Assembly: GCA_930367215.1 (NCBI GenBank)
Contig: OV884056.1
Location: forward strand, 122,572,053-122,636,052
DNA length: 64,000 bases
Reading direction: 5' to 3'
From: Pollenia angustigena
Lineage: Eukaryota; Arthropoda; Insecta; Diptera; Polleniidae
Notes under the pieces: generated by a model
What the model saw: the letters and a program-made list of their open reading frames with translations, nothing else
Database searches by the model: none
Told to the model about the DNA's origin: nothing
Shown: piece after piece, positions 10,460 to 20,352 of the stretch
Numbering within the stretch: position 1 is the first letter of the stretch
Layout: the number at the start of each line of letters is the position of its first letter
Made by a program: the position numbers and the translations under genes

Positions 10460-11024
10460 ATGTTACATATAGTCCACCATTTCTTGCTATTAAAACTCAG
10501 CAAGATCGGTCCACAAATTGGCTGAGATATGACCAAAAAACCACGCCTGCCTCTAATTTTTCCCAAAAATCCCTTGTTGTATTTTTATTACTTTTTTCTC
10601 TTTATCTGGAGAACGGCAAGAGCAAAAGTTTCCAAGTTAGGTACAAACATTTAGTTTAGAAATACACACCATCCCACAAAATGTAGGCGGGATTGGAGTA
10701 ATATGACCTATGGTTACGCCTTATATATCCAAAATATTAATTTTTTTTTGAAAAATATCCATTTATGGGAACCATAGATCTTCCCGAGTCCCGATCAAAA
10801 AAAACTTGCTATATATTAATTAAACTTTTAATATAAGTACATATTTAATACCATGCAAACATGTGCAACGATTAAATAAACTTAACGATATATATGATAT
10901 AAATATACATGTATATATACATATGTATATTTAGATAAATATGTATATAAACTTCTGTTCTTTCCAAACCATGGTGAAGGGTATATAAGATTCGGCATAG
11001 CCGAATATAGCACTCTTACTTGTT
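10460..11024 (-). repeat. Interspersed repeat family X, copy 1 (terminal part)
   Basis: The right end reads TGGTGAAGGGTATATAAG, then the palindrome ATTCGGCATAGCCGAAT, then AGCACTCTTACTTG. This is the inverted counterpart of the start of the copy at 49038. The family also occurs at 45840-46402. No ORF is present. It is probably a non-autonomous DNA transposon or Helitron-type repeat. Confidence 0.6.
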
Positions 11025-11578
11025 TATTTTAGTTTGTGTGAACAGTGTTCAACAAGTTTTATTTATTAATCAATTTAATTTATTTTCTCTCTTAGTTTAT
11101 CTTAAATTTTCTTTTTTGTATTCATGAAGAAGATTTAGTTTGTCCCCCTTAAACATGTTTAATTCGCTCAAGTAAGCGGTTTATTTTGTAAATACATATT
11201 TACTTAGTGTTAGGATACATACATAAATTACATTTTTGAATATAATAAGTTAGTTCTAAGACTGAATTCAATAAAGCAAGAAGCTTTTTATTAGTTAAGG
11301 TTTATGCAGCCAGTTTGTGTTTTATTTGTAATGAACACCCGTTAGTTTAGGCAAAGGAAAGGTTACCGAGCCTAACAGTTTGCTTCCACTTTTTTTTTTT
11401 CAATTTTTACACAATTATTGATCTATGTTTTAAAAGGTTTTATTTACTTTATTTGACGATTTAAAATAAAAAAATTTTGAGGTTAAGTGGAAACAAACAA
11501 TTTTCACCTTATAGTGAATTCACCATGCATTGTAATATTCTTTGAAAATTGATATACAAATATATTTTATATTTTCAG
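11025..11578. other. Intron/upstream sequence before the first visible myosin exon
   Basis: AT-rich. A stretch from about 11049 to 11380 starting TGTT and ending AACA, with an AATAAA at about 11269, could be a solo LTR, but no clear target duplication is seen. The last bases before 11579 form an acceptable acceptor (ATATTTTCAG). Confidence 0.4.
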
Positions 11579-11692
11579 GATGCGGATACCCCAGTGATAG
11601 TTGGAATAAGAGATATGACAGATATTCCCGAGATAGACGAGCTTGGAATAAACAGCAATTTAAAACTACGTTATGAAAGCGATATAATTTAT
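11579..11692 (+). CDS. Unconventional myosin heavy chain, motor-domain exon (first visible)
   Basis: This exon encodes 38 residues of the N-terminal motor domain of a myosin, an actin-based ATP-driven motor. It sits between an acceptor TTTTCAG and a donor GTATCC and is phase 0 at both ends. The peptide contains VGIRDMTDIPEIDELGINSN and then LKLRYESDIIY. This matches the myosin pattern in which a G-x-x-DM...L...I...NLxxRY...xIY segment leads into TYTGSILVAVNPY. That continuation is encoded exactly in phase at 50248. No exon for the SH3-like N-terminus was recognised upstream in the window. The class is uncertain. The sequence looks most like VII/XV/XXII-type MyTH4-FERM myosins, and a fly Myo81F-like gene is a candidate because that gene lies in repeat-rich heterochromatin; this is inference. 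Confidence 0.9.
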
Positions 11693-12361
11693 GTATCCTT
11701 TTTATTACAAAGTATGAAAGAAGTGTTCACTGCTGTTTGGCCAAAATTATATCAAAATACACAACTAATCTACTTCGGAAAGTTTTTGCACACTGCAGGG
11801 GTCTTAACTATGTTGGATCTGATAGTATTTTCGCACTTACCATATCATACAAAATAATTTTGTTAAAACCATCCACAAACCTTTTTTGATTTTGTTTTAA
11901 GTAGATTTTGTGAATTCTGTGCTATAAAATTACGCTAGATAAAAAAAAACGTTAGAGTAAAATATTGGAAAATTAAAATAATAGAAGCAGAGCAAAAAGA
12001 ATAAAAAAAAATTACAAGGGAAAAGAAGCTTTTGGACAGTGCACAGAAATATACTTTTTTCTCCGAGATTTTTTTTTACTTTCAACCAGTTTACTAGACA
12101 AACTGTAATTGAACGGAAAATCAGATATTAATAGCTTTAACGGTAAAACCGGGTTGTAACTTTAGGTGTGAAACACTATTAGTTTTCTATTCAGAAAAAA
12201 TTCCCGAGTATTACAGCAAAATTATTTTGAAATTCTAACACGGTGATTTTTTCAATTGTCAATAAAACATGTCTTCTTTCTCATAAAACGGGATAGACAA
12301 ACACGTTTTGTGTTTTTCATGTATATATATATATATATATATATATAAGTACATGAAAAAC

Positions 12362-12415
<54 letters not shown>

Positions 12416-14856
12416 CTTCGTTCTTCAGGAAGTACACAAAAAATGGGTAAAATAAGAAATACCCAGAATTCTCCTTTTTATCTATTTTTGTCTTTTGAAA
12501 TCCCGACTTTCATAATGTAATTTTTTGTGGCACGCCGATGCGCACTAGGGCCTAAAGCCCTTTTTTGCGGATCAAATCATATCTCTTTAGCTACAATAGT
12601 GAGTTACGCCAAATTTAATGAGTGTACACGTTGGAACAAACTGCATTTTGGAGGTATTGGACGGGGGAGACGGATAACCCCATACAGAGTATTAATTAGT
12701 TTTTATATCTGCAGAACAACAATAGTGAGTCACACTTAATATGATGTGCGTAACTTTTTTTACAGTATATTTGAATAAACCGCATTTTACAAAAAAATCT
12801 TGGAAGGGGTACCTATCATACAAAAACCTATTAATTAAGTAATAAAATTGATTTTTAAATCACACATTCTTCCGCTAAATTGCCTTCCATTGGGTCGAGT
12901 GAATAAAAATGTAGCTTATACTAGCTAGTACTAAGTACTAGCACTAGCTTTTACTTTTCAGTACTAGCTATGCTGAAAAGCTTAAACTACAAAAAGTGTG
13001 AATAACTCTTTGCTAGTGCTAGATAGCTAGTGCTTAAAAGGGGAAGCAAACGCTGGAAAATGTGACTATTAAATTAAATTATTTACAAAGTGCATAAATG
13101 TCAAAAATGTCAAAAATTAAAATTTTTTTAAACTTATTTTCAAAAATATTAATGTATAAAACAGAATATAAGTACAAAAAATTTTTATTTCCTTTTTATG
13201 TCTTGAAGCGTTAACAAGTACTGTGTATTGATATTTTTATTTCATTTTTTCCTTTTCAAAAATTGTTTTTATTTTATTTAAAAAATGCAACACAGACTTT
13301 CTATGGCAAAAGTCTGTAGCGACCTTTATCAATGATTGTTATTTATTATTGTGTAACTTGTTTTAAAAAAATTTATAAAACTTAAGGCCCTAATTATAAA
13401 ATTGCTTTCTACAAAAAAATTGAATCTGCAAAAAAATTGAATTTACAAAAAAGTGAATTTCTGTAGAAAGCAACAACAAAAATAAAATATATTTATGGCA
13501 TTGTTTTTGCTTTCAAGTAATTCTTTTGATGTGGTAAACTGTAACATCCCTGAAGGAAACCTGGGTGCAAGTGTCTCCAAGTCACCAGTATTGTCGACTA
13601 TATTGGTGACATTGTCAGCGAAGTGTTTACACTACATTACATTTGCCACTATATTTGGATTTAATACGAAAAAGATTTTATCAATAACAACTGAGAAGTA
13701 CAGTTCCTATAAAAGCTGAAGAAATGATAAAAAAAGATTGTTATGACTTCGTATTCTTACAAAAAGTGTAGACTACTTTTACTAAAATGTACTAGCGATT
13801 CTCTGGTTTCAATGTCTACATATGTTCCCAATGGAACTACCTAGTCAGTAGTACCAACGTCAGTAGTAGATTTCCAATGACACGCACATGTTAAATGTCT
13901 ATTGTAAATAACATTGCCTGGGGTATAATAAGTCACTAGTACTGGGGACTGTGTCAACAGTGAATCAGTAGAAATTCACTAGTGACATTTTCTGCAGGGA
14001 TATGTACATATTTAAATGTATATGTGACATTTACAGAGATTTTACCATTTTAGATATTTTTCCGAAAAATAAATAATTTTAAATAAACTTCTGGATGAAA
14101 ATCTGCTCTTAGGAGATATTCTTTTCTTTGGCCAACGTTCATAAAATTAAATAAAAAAATAAATTTTTTTTAAATATTGTTGCAAAATACATAATTCAAG
14201 CACCCCAATCATAAGCTTAAAAAAATTAAGCAAATTAAGCTAATAAAAACATTGACAGCAACTGCAATAAAAGTTATAGTAGAAGTCGTGAAGCGCTTTC
14301 TGTTGGTAAACTCAACGCATGTTGCTACTAATTCGTACTTAACTTCTAAGGGGCACTGATGAGCAGAATAATTTTTTTTTAACTAACGCTGATTTGTTTA
14401 ACCTTTAAAATAAAGTTAAAATCTCTGCACAATTGGCCTCAATTGATAACTTTATGTCCACTTAAACTGATTGCATTTCCTACATATATTAACATAAAAA
14501 TTAAAAGCACTTCCAAACATTGTTTTCAATAATTTTAGCAAAACGTAATATATATTTTTTACTTTTTAAAATAACTTTGGGTAAATCGGATTTAATTACA
14601 AAAAGTTCTTAGTTTTTTTTTGCCTATTTTTCCCCTTTTTTCTCTTAAGGTTAATTTTAACGCTTCACTACAAAAGCACAGTTAGTACATATTTGACATT
14701 TATTTTGTCGCCTTCTGTACTGAAATTCTGTAACTTTTTCGCGACAAAAAATTGTCGTTAAGTAGTCAAAATTCGTTAGCCAATCATCGTTAAGGGCTAT
14801 TCTGTACTGAAATTTAAAAAAAATTTTATCGGCAATCAATGTCGTTAGCTAACGAC
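11693..14856. other. Intronic AT-rich stretch, no gene recognised
   Basis: This part holds an AT microsatellite (12319-12414), a cluster of CTAG/TAGTACT words (12920-13040, echoed at 13780-13990) and a hairpin at 13402-13474 with arms TGCTTTCTACA and TGTAGAAAGCA. Short open frames in it show no recognisable protein. Confidence 0.45.
12319..12414. repeat. (AT)n microsatellite pair inside a hairpin
   Basis: Two TA-dinucleotide runs are separated by AAGTACATGAAAAACATATG. The flanking TTTTTCATGTA and TACATGAAAAA are inverted copies. Confidence 0.9.
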
Positions 14857-15027
14857 TAGAGTTGTCAATTATTCGCCTTTCAGCTTTGTTCGAATAATTC
14901 AAATAATTGTTTTTGTTCGTTCGATCTAACGATTAAATCTGAAAAATTATTCGATTAATCGATGAGAATAAAGAATAAAAATAATTACATATGTATTCTT
15001 GTGTATAGTTGACCTGTTGTTTATGTT

Positions 15028-15475
15028 GTTTTATTATTTTGGCTTGAGGTCCTATATAAATAATAAATAAAATTCAAAAAACTTTTTATTTTATTTTTAT
15101 TTATTTTTATATTTTTCCAATATTTCGGTCAAAATCTCTGACCATCATCAGGGGAATCTTTTTAAAAATACAAAAAACAAAAATACCATTAAAAATACAA
15201 AATATTTTACACTAAACAAATTTAATATTTACATTTAAATAAATAAACAATAAAAGATTGAAAAAACTCCGACGAATTTAACTCTTCACTGATAAAGCTT
15301 TCTTTGATTTGTGTTTGTCTATTGCATGTTTATAAATTTTTGCACATCTTTCTGTGTCTTTCTTAAAATTTAATGTCTTTTCTGTCTCTTGATCAATAAT
15401 ATGTAGCATCTCAAGAGTAAATCTCTTCTTGTAGTTGTGCTCTCCCACCAATATGTCTACATTATTAAAATTTGG
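15028..15475 (-). repeat. Left inverted arm of Penelope-like element
   Basis: Reverse complement of 16674-17121, including the last part of the endonuclease ORF and the 3' UTR. The match begins and ends abruptly (GTTTTATTATTTT outer edge; inner edge at TTTGG). By eye the two arms look nearly identical. Confidence 0.9.
15108..15151 (-). ncRNA. Hammerhead-like motif in left Penelope arm
   Basis: Mirror copy of the motif at 16998-17041: core CTGATGA, stem II GGTCA/TGACC, then GAAA and the ATATT/AATAT helix. See the + strand copy for limits. Confidence 0.5.
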
Positions 15476-16450
15476 AAATATTTGACTACAATTTTAAAAA
15501 ACTTGACAATGGACTCTACATACAATGTAAAAGACTCAATAGAATTTAAGAACAGAGTAAACAATACTTATATATATGAAGATGAAGTACTTGTTTCCTT
15601 TGACGTAATTTCACTTTTCCCAAGTATTCCAGTTAACATGGCAATTAAAACGATTGAAAGAAAATGGCACTTACTGAAAGAACATACACGAATACCTAAA
15701 GATTTATTCTTAGAACTACTAACTTTTTGTATTAAAGAAACAAGATATTTTAAGTATGAGGATAAATACTATGAACAAAATAAAGGAATGCCCATGGGAT
15801 CTCCAGCCTCACCAGTCATTGCGGACATAATTATGGAAGAACTATTAAATGTATCAATAGGAAAGATGAAGAGAAAGCCAAGGATTTTTACAAAATATGT
15901 GGATGATTTGTTTGGAATCGTTAAGAGAGATGGTATTGAAGAAGCCCTGAATACATTGAACGAATTTAATAGACAAATACAATTTACGTTGGAAAAGGAA
16001 ACAGATAACAAACTAGCCTATTTAGATTCGGTTATAGTTAGACACGGAGACATACTAAAACTAGATTGGTACCAAAAACCGATGGCGTCTGGTAGATTAA
16101 TAAATTTCTACTCAAAACACCCAAGAAGAACAATTATAAATACAGCGACCAACTTCATTAAGAGAGTTCTAGAAATAAGTGACAAAGTTTTCCACCCAAT
16201 AAATATCTGCAAAATAAGGAATATATTAAGTAAAAACGATTTTCCAAATAAAACCATTAATGAACTAATTAACAGAGTAAAAACTGCGATAGTAAAAGGA
16301 ACAACTAAAAGGGAACGACCACCAATAATATATAAGACTATGACATATGTAGAAGATTTTTCCGAACGATTTAAACATTCCAACATTTATAATCGGGAAA
16401 AATATGAATTAGCCTTTAAAACTGAAAATACAACAAAAAAAACTTTTTAA
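15437..16450 (+). pseudogene. Penelope-like reverse transcriptase (5'-truncated)
   Basis: This encodes the catalytic core of a Penelope-type RT that copies the element RNA at a nicked target. It shows the YIYEDEVLVSFDVISLFPSI block, the NKGMPMGSPASPVIAD motif, the catalytic YVDD (in FTKYVDDLFGIV) and LAYLDSVIVR followed by WYQKP. The true RT sequence begins only at about 15476; the ATG at 15437 lies in the inverted arm, so upstream RT motifs are missing. The frame stops at 16450 just before the endonuclease frame, so a fused RT-EN protein, the usual Penelope organisation, is no longer made. The linker before the stop is A-rich, and a slippage-type indel there is likely. Confidence 0.92.
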
Positions 16451-16454
16451 TAAT

Positions 16455-16871
16455 ATGAAATCTAAGATTGAAAAAGAGGAAAAATCGCATTTAGTTTACA
16501 GAATACACTGTAATGGAGACAAAACTGACGCATGCGGAAAAGTATATGTTGGCACGACAAAAAACAAATTAAAAACCAGACTTGCAGCACATAAGTCAGA
16601 TGAAAAGGCTACTTACAAGCCATTAGAACAGAAAACTGCATTAGCAGCCCACTGTACTGTAACTGGACATAAACCAAATTTTAATAATGTAGACATATTG
16701 GTGGGAGAGCACAACTACAAGAAGAGATTTACTCTTGAGATGCTACATATTATTGATCAAGAGACAGAAAAGACATTAAATTTTAAGAAAGACACAGAAA
16801 GATGTGCAAAAATTTATAAACATGCAATAGACAAACACAAATCAAAGAAAGCTTTATCAGTGAAGAGTTAA
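16455..16871 (+). pseudogene. GIY-YIG endonuclease domain of Penelope-like element
   Basis: The endonuclease would cut target DNA for Penelope integration. The pattern HLVYRIHC...CGKVYVGTTKNKLKTRLAAH is the Penelope variant of GIY-YIG, with a C-x-n-C insert before the second YVG half. Downstream come KTALAAHCTVTGH and LEMLHIIDQE. It lies 4 nt after the RT stop in another frame and was almost certainly part of one RT-EN ORF. Its last third is duplicated in the inverted left arm. A second copy of this domain is at 52765-53180 on the minus strand. Confidence 0.88.
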
Positions 16872-17121
16872 ATTCGTCGGAGTTTTTTCAATCTTTTATT
16901 GTTTATTTATTTAAATGTAAATATTAAATTTGTTTAGTGTAAAATATTTTGTATTTTTAATGGTATTTTTGTTTTTTGTATTTTTAAAAAGATTCCCCTG
17001 ATGATGGTCAGAGATTTTGACCGAAATATTGGAAAAATATAAAAATAAATAAAAATAAAATAAAAAGTTTTTTGAATTTTATTTATTATTTATATAGGAC
17101 CTCAAGCCAAAATAATAAAAC
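16674..17121 (+). repeat. Right arm (direct 3' end) of Penelope-like element
   Basis: Contains the endonuclease C-terminus, the 3' UTR and the hammerhead-like motif. It is the source orientation of the inverted left arm. Confidence 0.9.
16998..17041 (+). ncRNA. Hammerhead-like ribozyme motif in Penelope 3' region
   Basis: The sequence CTGATGA (16998-17004) is followed by a GGTCA...TGACC helix, GAAA (17023-17026), and an ATATT-GGAAA-AATAT helix. This is the hammerhead core order with stems II and III. The 54602 copy has CTGAAGA (allowed at the variable core position) and a different but fully paired stem II (GGTTAGC/GCTAACC). That is covariation-like support. A convincing stem I next to the core was not found, so activity is doubtful. 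Hammerhead motifs are known in Penelope-like elements. Confidence 0.55.
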
Positions 17122-18307
17122 AAAATAATTACATATTTTAAATAAGATACATCCGTCCGTTAATTTACAACTATGGAAAATCTTCCATTTTCTTCTTTAT
17201 TTTTTCTCAAATCCACTATGACTTATTTTTTTGATGCGTACAACTTTTCATCTTAGCTCCATATCGTTGTATTACTTAAAAGAATCGTAAAATCTTTAAT
17301 TCTTAAATAATCCGATGCAACTTTGGATTTTCGAAAGGCGTTTGCAGACTTTCCATCTAAAACAACCGCTGTCTCTCTGTATGTATTTTTCCATTGGAAG
17401 AAGTTCGGCATATTTTGATGTCGTTGGATTATCTTCTACTACATCGTTTTCAATTATGCTATGTTCACACTTTAAACTCGAGCGTGATTAAGTTCTAATC
17501 ACATCAAAATCGAGATGATTAACCATATATTGAAGTTATTTGTTAATCACTTCAAATTGACATGATAACAACTTAATCACTTCATAAACCACATCGAATC
17601 CTCTGAACATACCTCAAACTGAGTACAATATAGAATCGGTCACCATGTAAGTATCCCTCGCGTGTACTACCGACCATGATTTCTTCTTAATGTTTTTATT
17701 TGACTTTAAGTCGTAAATTTCCACAATTCCATAATTAATATGTTTAAAATGATGTTCTAATCACTTTATAAAAGTATTTTTTATCCATTTTTAATAATTT
17801 AAATTTGTTTGTTGCATTTTTTTCTTTATCATCTGTCATCTAAATCATCCCAAATGTAATGTGAACGGCTCTGATTAATTTAATCAACATTTCATGAAAA
17901 TTGTTTAACGTTTGATGTAAAAAGAAAACAGCTGTTACAAATGTTTATCAAAGATTTGTTTAATACGAACATAAGATACATTTTTAAAATACAATGAATA
18001 CTTAACACGGGTTTTTTCTACTAAACATTGAGATTAATTACAATGAGGGCTATAGCAACAATATTTTTTACTTTTTCTACATTTTGTATAAAATCGCTAA
18101 AAACGTATGAGAATAAATCAAATTCTAAGCTTTTATTTCTTATTAGTCTTTTATTAACTTTTTAATAAAAAAAAATTGTTCGATTAATCAACATAATTTA
18201 ATCGATTTATTCGTTATTCGAAAATCGCCATTTTAAAATTATTCGAACAAGAGTTTGTTTTTGTTTGATCGATTAATCGAATTATTCTTAATCGGTTGAC
18301 AACTCTA

Positions 18308-18644
18308 CTCACGACACAAAAGAAGTCTTTGTTAAATAATAACAATAAATGTACTGTTAAAAGATTAAAAATATAGAGTAAAGAAGCCAGTTTTTAACAC
18401 AAAAAAGTAAGAATATACAGTAGGGTATAACTTTTTTTTGAGTGCGAAATACCACTCCAGCACCATGTGGGGAATTTTGTTCTGATAATAAAAAACAGGC
18501 TTTTAAGCTGATTCGGTGAAAAAAGTTTCCGCACCGTAAGCTTTTCCTAAAACTTCATATTATGTGTGAATTTTATTTTTGGAAATTGAAACACCATTTG
18601 ATTTTACGTTAGACTTATGAATAATGGTTTAATGTTGAAGATTA
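18308..18644. other. Spacer between hAT-like and BEL elements
   Basis: AT-rich. No feature was recognised. Confidence 0.4.
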
Positions 18645-18649
18645 TATAT

Positions 18650-19101
18650 TGTTTGTGTGTAGAAGTGTAGAAGGAGCTCTGGATGGGAATTTGTTAATGA
18701 GTCTCTGAGCCGATCGAATAAACAAAATAATGTATTTATTTTGTTTACTCAGAATTTGCCAAAAGCCCAATAGGAAAATATTTGCAAGGATGAAAATAGA
18801 AATAAAACAAGTAGGTATTAGGATTTTGGGTAAATGGATTAAATTTATTAATTAGATTTCCGTGGGCTTTACCTTTCGCTACAGCTGCTAAAAAAAACAA
18901 GAAGCTAAAATTGTTAAGGAAAAACGGAAACAGCATTTTTGACATTAAGGCCAAGTTGACGGACGATTTAGGCATTATGCGCAAGCGAGATAGAATGAAT
19001 ATTTGTAACATTCAGCCTTCATATACGTTTATTACCAAGGGGAAAAACTTTGTACAAAACTTTTAATGTCGACAATCAGAGGTGGGATTGTGGCATTAAC
19101 A
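18650..19101 (-). repeat. 3' LTR of BEL/Pao element
   Basis: On the minus strand it begins TGTTAATGCC and ends CACACAAACA. It is identical to the partner at 28436-28888 except for one substitution (near 18787) and one base in an A-run. Confidence 0.96.
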
Positions 19102-19392
19102 TTGCCGCCCGCTTTGCAGGATATATGCAAGGGAACATTGGCTTGATGATGTCAAAGATGCTGAATCAAACTTAAAGACATACGTAGATAATAAAAACCA
19201 ATTCGAATAGGTAAATATACTTAAATTATGTAATTCATTGAAAGAAAAATTTAAAACATTATTATAAAATATAAAAAATTAAAATTCAACACAATTCATT
19301 TTTTTTTTATTTAAATGAGAAAATTTTGATATAAATTCTTTACGTTTTGTAGTTTGCTTGTAGTTTATATGTAAAAAGTGCATTTACTGATT

Positions 19393-20301
19393 TCAAAAAT
19401 TACATGGCCCATAAATCATCCAACCGAACACTGTACTTTGGGCGGTAGGTAGGCCGATTTGCGCGAAAACACCTTGTGATATGATTTTCGGGTAAAGATC
19501 TGATCCGATAATAATATCTAGAGAAGCGGACTCATTAAAGTTGGAGTCTGCTAAGAATAAATCCCGAAAATTCTTTTTGAAAGAGTCAGGAAGTGACTTC
19601 GACGGAGTACGAAGGGCTATACGATTGTCAACTCGAAAGGTTCCTTCTATTTTGGAAGCAGAATCGTACCTGGACTTCAGAACGATTGGACAAATGGTCT
19701 CCTCATGAAGAGTATAGGTAGTTAGCCTTAGTTGGTCAACCAACTCCTTTGAAACACGGCTTAAAGATGAACCGGAGTCCATCAGACAACGAGCATGAGA
19801 CGTCGTAGTGCCAACTTTAACCAAAACGGTAGGAAGCAAAATGGTTGTGTTCTGGCGTATAATGTCGGTTACTGACGTCGACTTGGAAATGGTTGACTTT
19901 GGAGGTTGTCTTTTGCGAGTGGAGGCGGACGAGCTGCGGATTTTGGAGGAAGTGGATGGTTCCGGTGACTTTGAACGTGACCGAGAACGAGATCTGGAAC
20001 GTGGGGGTACAAGATCCTTTACGAGTCGTGGGTTGACATGCAATAGTGTGTGGTGAAACTTGTGACATTGCTTGCAGCCGTCTTTAGAAAAACACTTGCC
20101 ATGCGAATGATCATGTGCCAAGCAGTTTTGGCAGTACTTATTAACACGTACGGCGTTTATGCGATCTGAAATATTCATCGCAAGGAATTTGCGACATGTT
20201 CGTAGCGGATGTGGGCTATTGCATAAACGGCAAGGGTAAGCATTGTAACTTTCCAAGAAGGTTTTAGAAGTGGACTTGGACTTAGACGGAACTTTTGGCA
20301 T
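19393..20301 (-). CDS. Extra BEL ORF: zinc knuckles, SR-rich linker and retropepsin-like domain
   Basis: A 302-residue protein downstream of pol, where env sits in errantiviruses. Residues about 23-90 hold cysteine/histidine knuckles (CRLCNSPHPLRTC, CQNCLAHDHSHGKC, CKQCHKFHHTLLH). Residues about 101-112 are Arg-Ser dipeptides. From about residue 160 comes an aspartic-protease-like domain with MDSGSS and, near the C-terminus, DIIIGSDLYPKI and VFGWMIYGPC. This layout mirrors the zinc-knuckle plus A17-type protease part of the Gag-Pol ORF (MDSGSS versus VDSGSE, SDLYP versus GDIFP). It therefore looks like a diverged duplicate of the Gag-protease region rather than an envelope. Its ATG is 51 nt past the pol stop, so it would need a spliced or otherwise separate mRNA. 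The function is unknown; an RNA-binding or regulatory role is inference. Confidence 0.85.
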   Translation of the reverse strand: MPKVPSKSKSTSKTFLESYNAYPCRLCNSPHPLRTCRKFLAMNISDRINAVRVNKYCQNCLAHDHSHGKCFSKDGCKQCHKFHHTLLHVNPRLVKDLVPPRSRSRSRSRSKSPEPSTSSKIRSSSASTRKRQPPKSTISKSTSVTDIIRQNTTILLPTVLVKVGTTTSHARCLMDSGSSLSRVSKELVDQLRLTTYTLHEETICPIVLKSRYDSASKIEGTFRVDNRIALRTPSKSLPDSFKKNFRDLFLADSNFNESASLDIIIGSDLYPKIISQGVFAQIGLPTAQSTVFGWMIYGPCNF

Positions 20302-20352
20302 GATGAGCTAGAAAAAATTAAATTAATAGGAAACAGTGAATTTAGGTAGAAA

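Larger units (their letters stand above)
15028..17121 (+). mobile_element. Penelope-like element, copy 1, with inverted arms
   Basis: The body encodes a Penelope-type reverse transcriptase and a GIY-YIG endonuclease in adjacent frames. The final 448 bp (16674-17121: endonuclease C-terminus plus 3' UTR) is present again as an inverted copy at 15028-15475, directly abutting the truncated RT. Inverted terminal copies of the 3' end are a known Penelope arrangement. The element lies inside a hAT-like element. Confidence 0.9.
14857..18307. mobile_element. hAT-like non-autonomous element holding a Penelope-like insertion
   Basis: The ends are TAGAGTTGTCAA (14857) and its exact inverse TTGACAACTCTA (18296-18307). 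They are followed inward by related ATTCGATTAATCGAT-rich subterminal sequence. Flanks CTAACGAC and CTCACGAC match 7 of 8, the 8-bp duplication typical of hAT elements. No transposase was recognised. About 2.1 kb of its 3.45 kb is the Penelope-like element at 15028-17121. It inserted at the edge of a perfect 16-bp palindrome, GTCGTTAGCTAACGAC. Confidence 0.75.

Noticed and set aside
11049..11380. Solo LTR (TGTT...AACA with AATAAA)
   Set aside because: No convincing target duplication and no second copy in the window.
12252..12520. Open frames rich in Ile-Tyr
   Set aside because: Translations of the (AT)n microsatellite.
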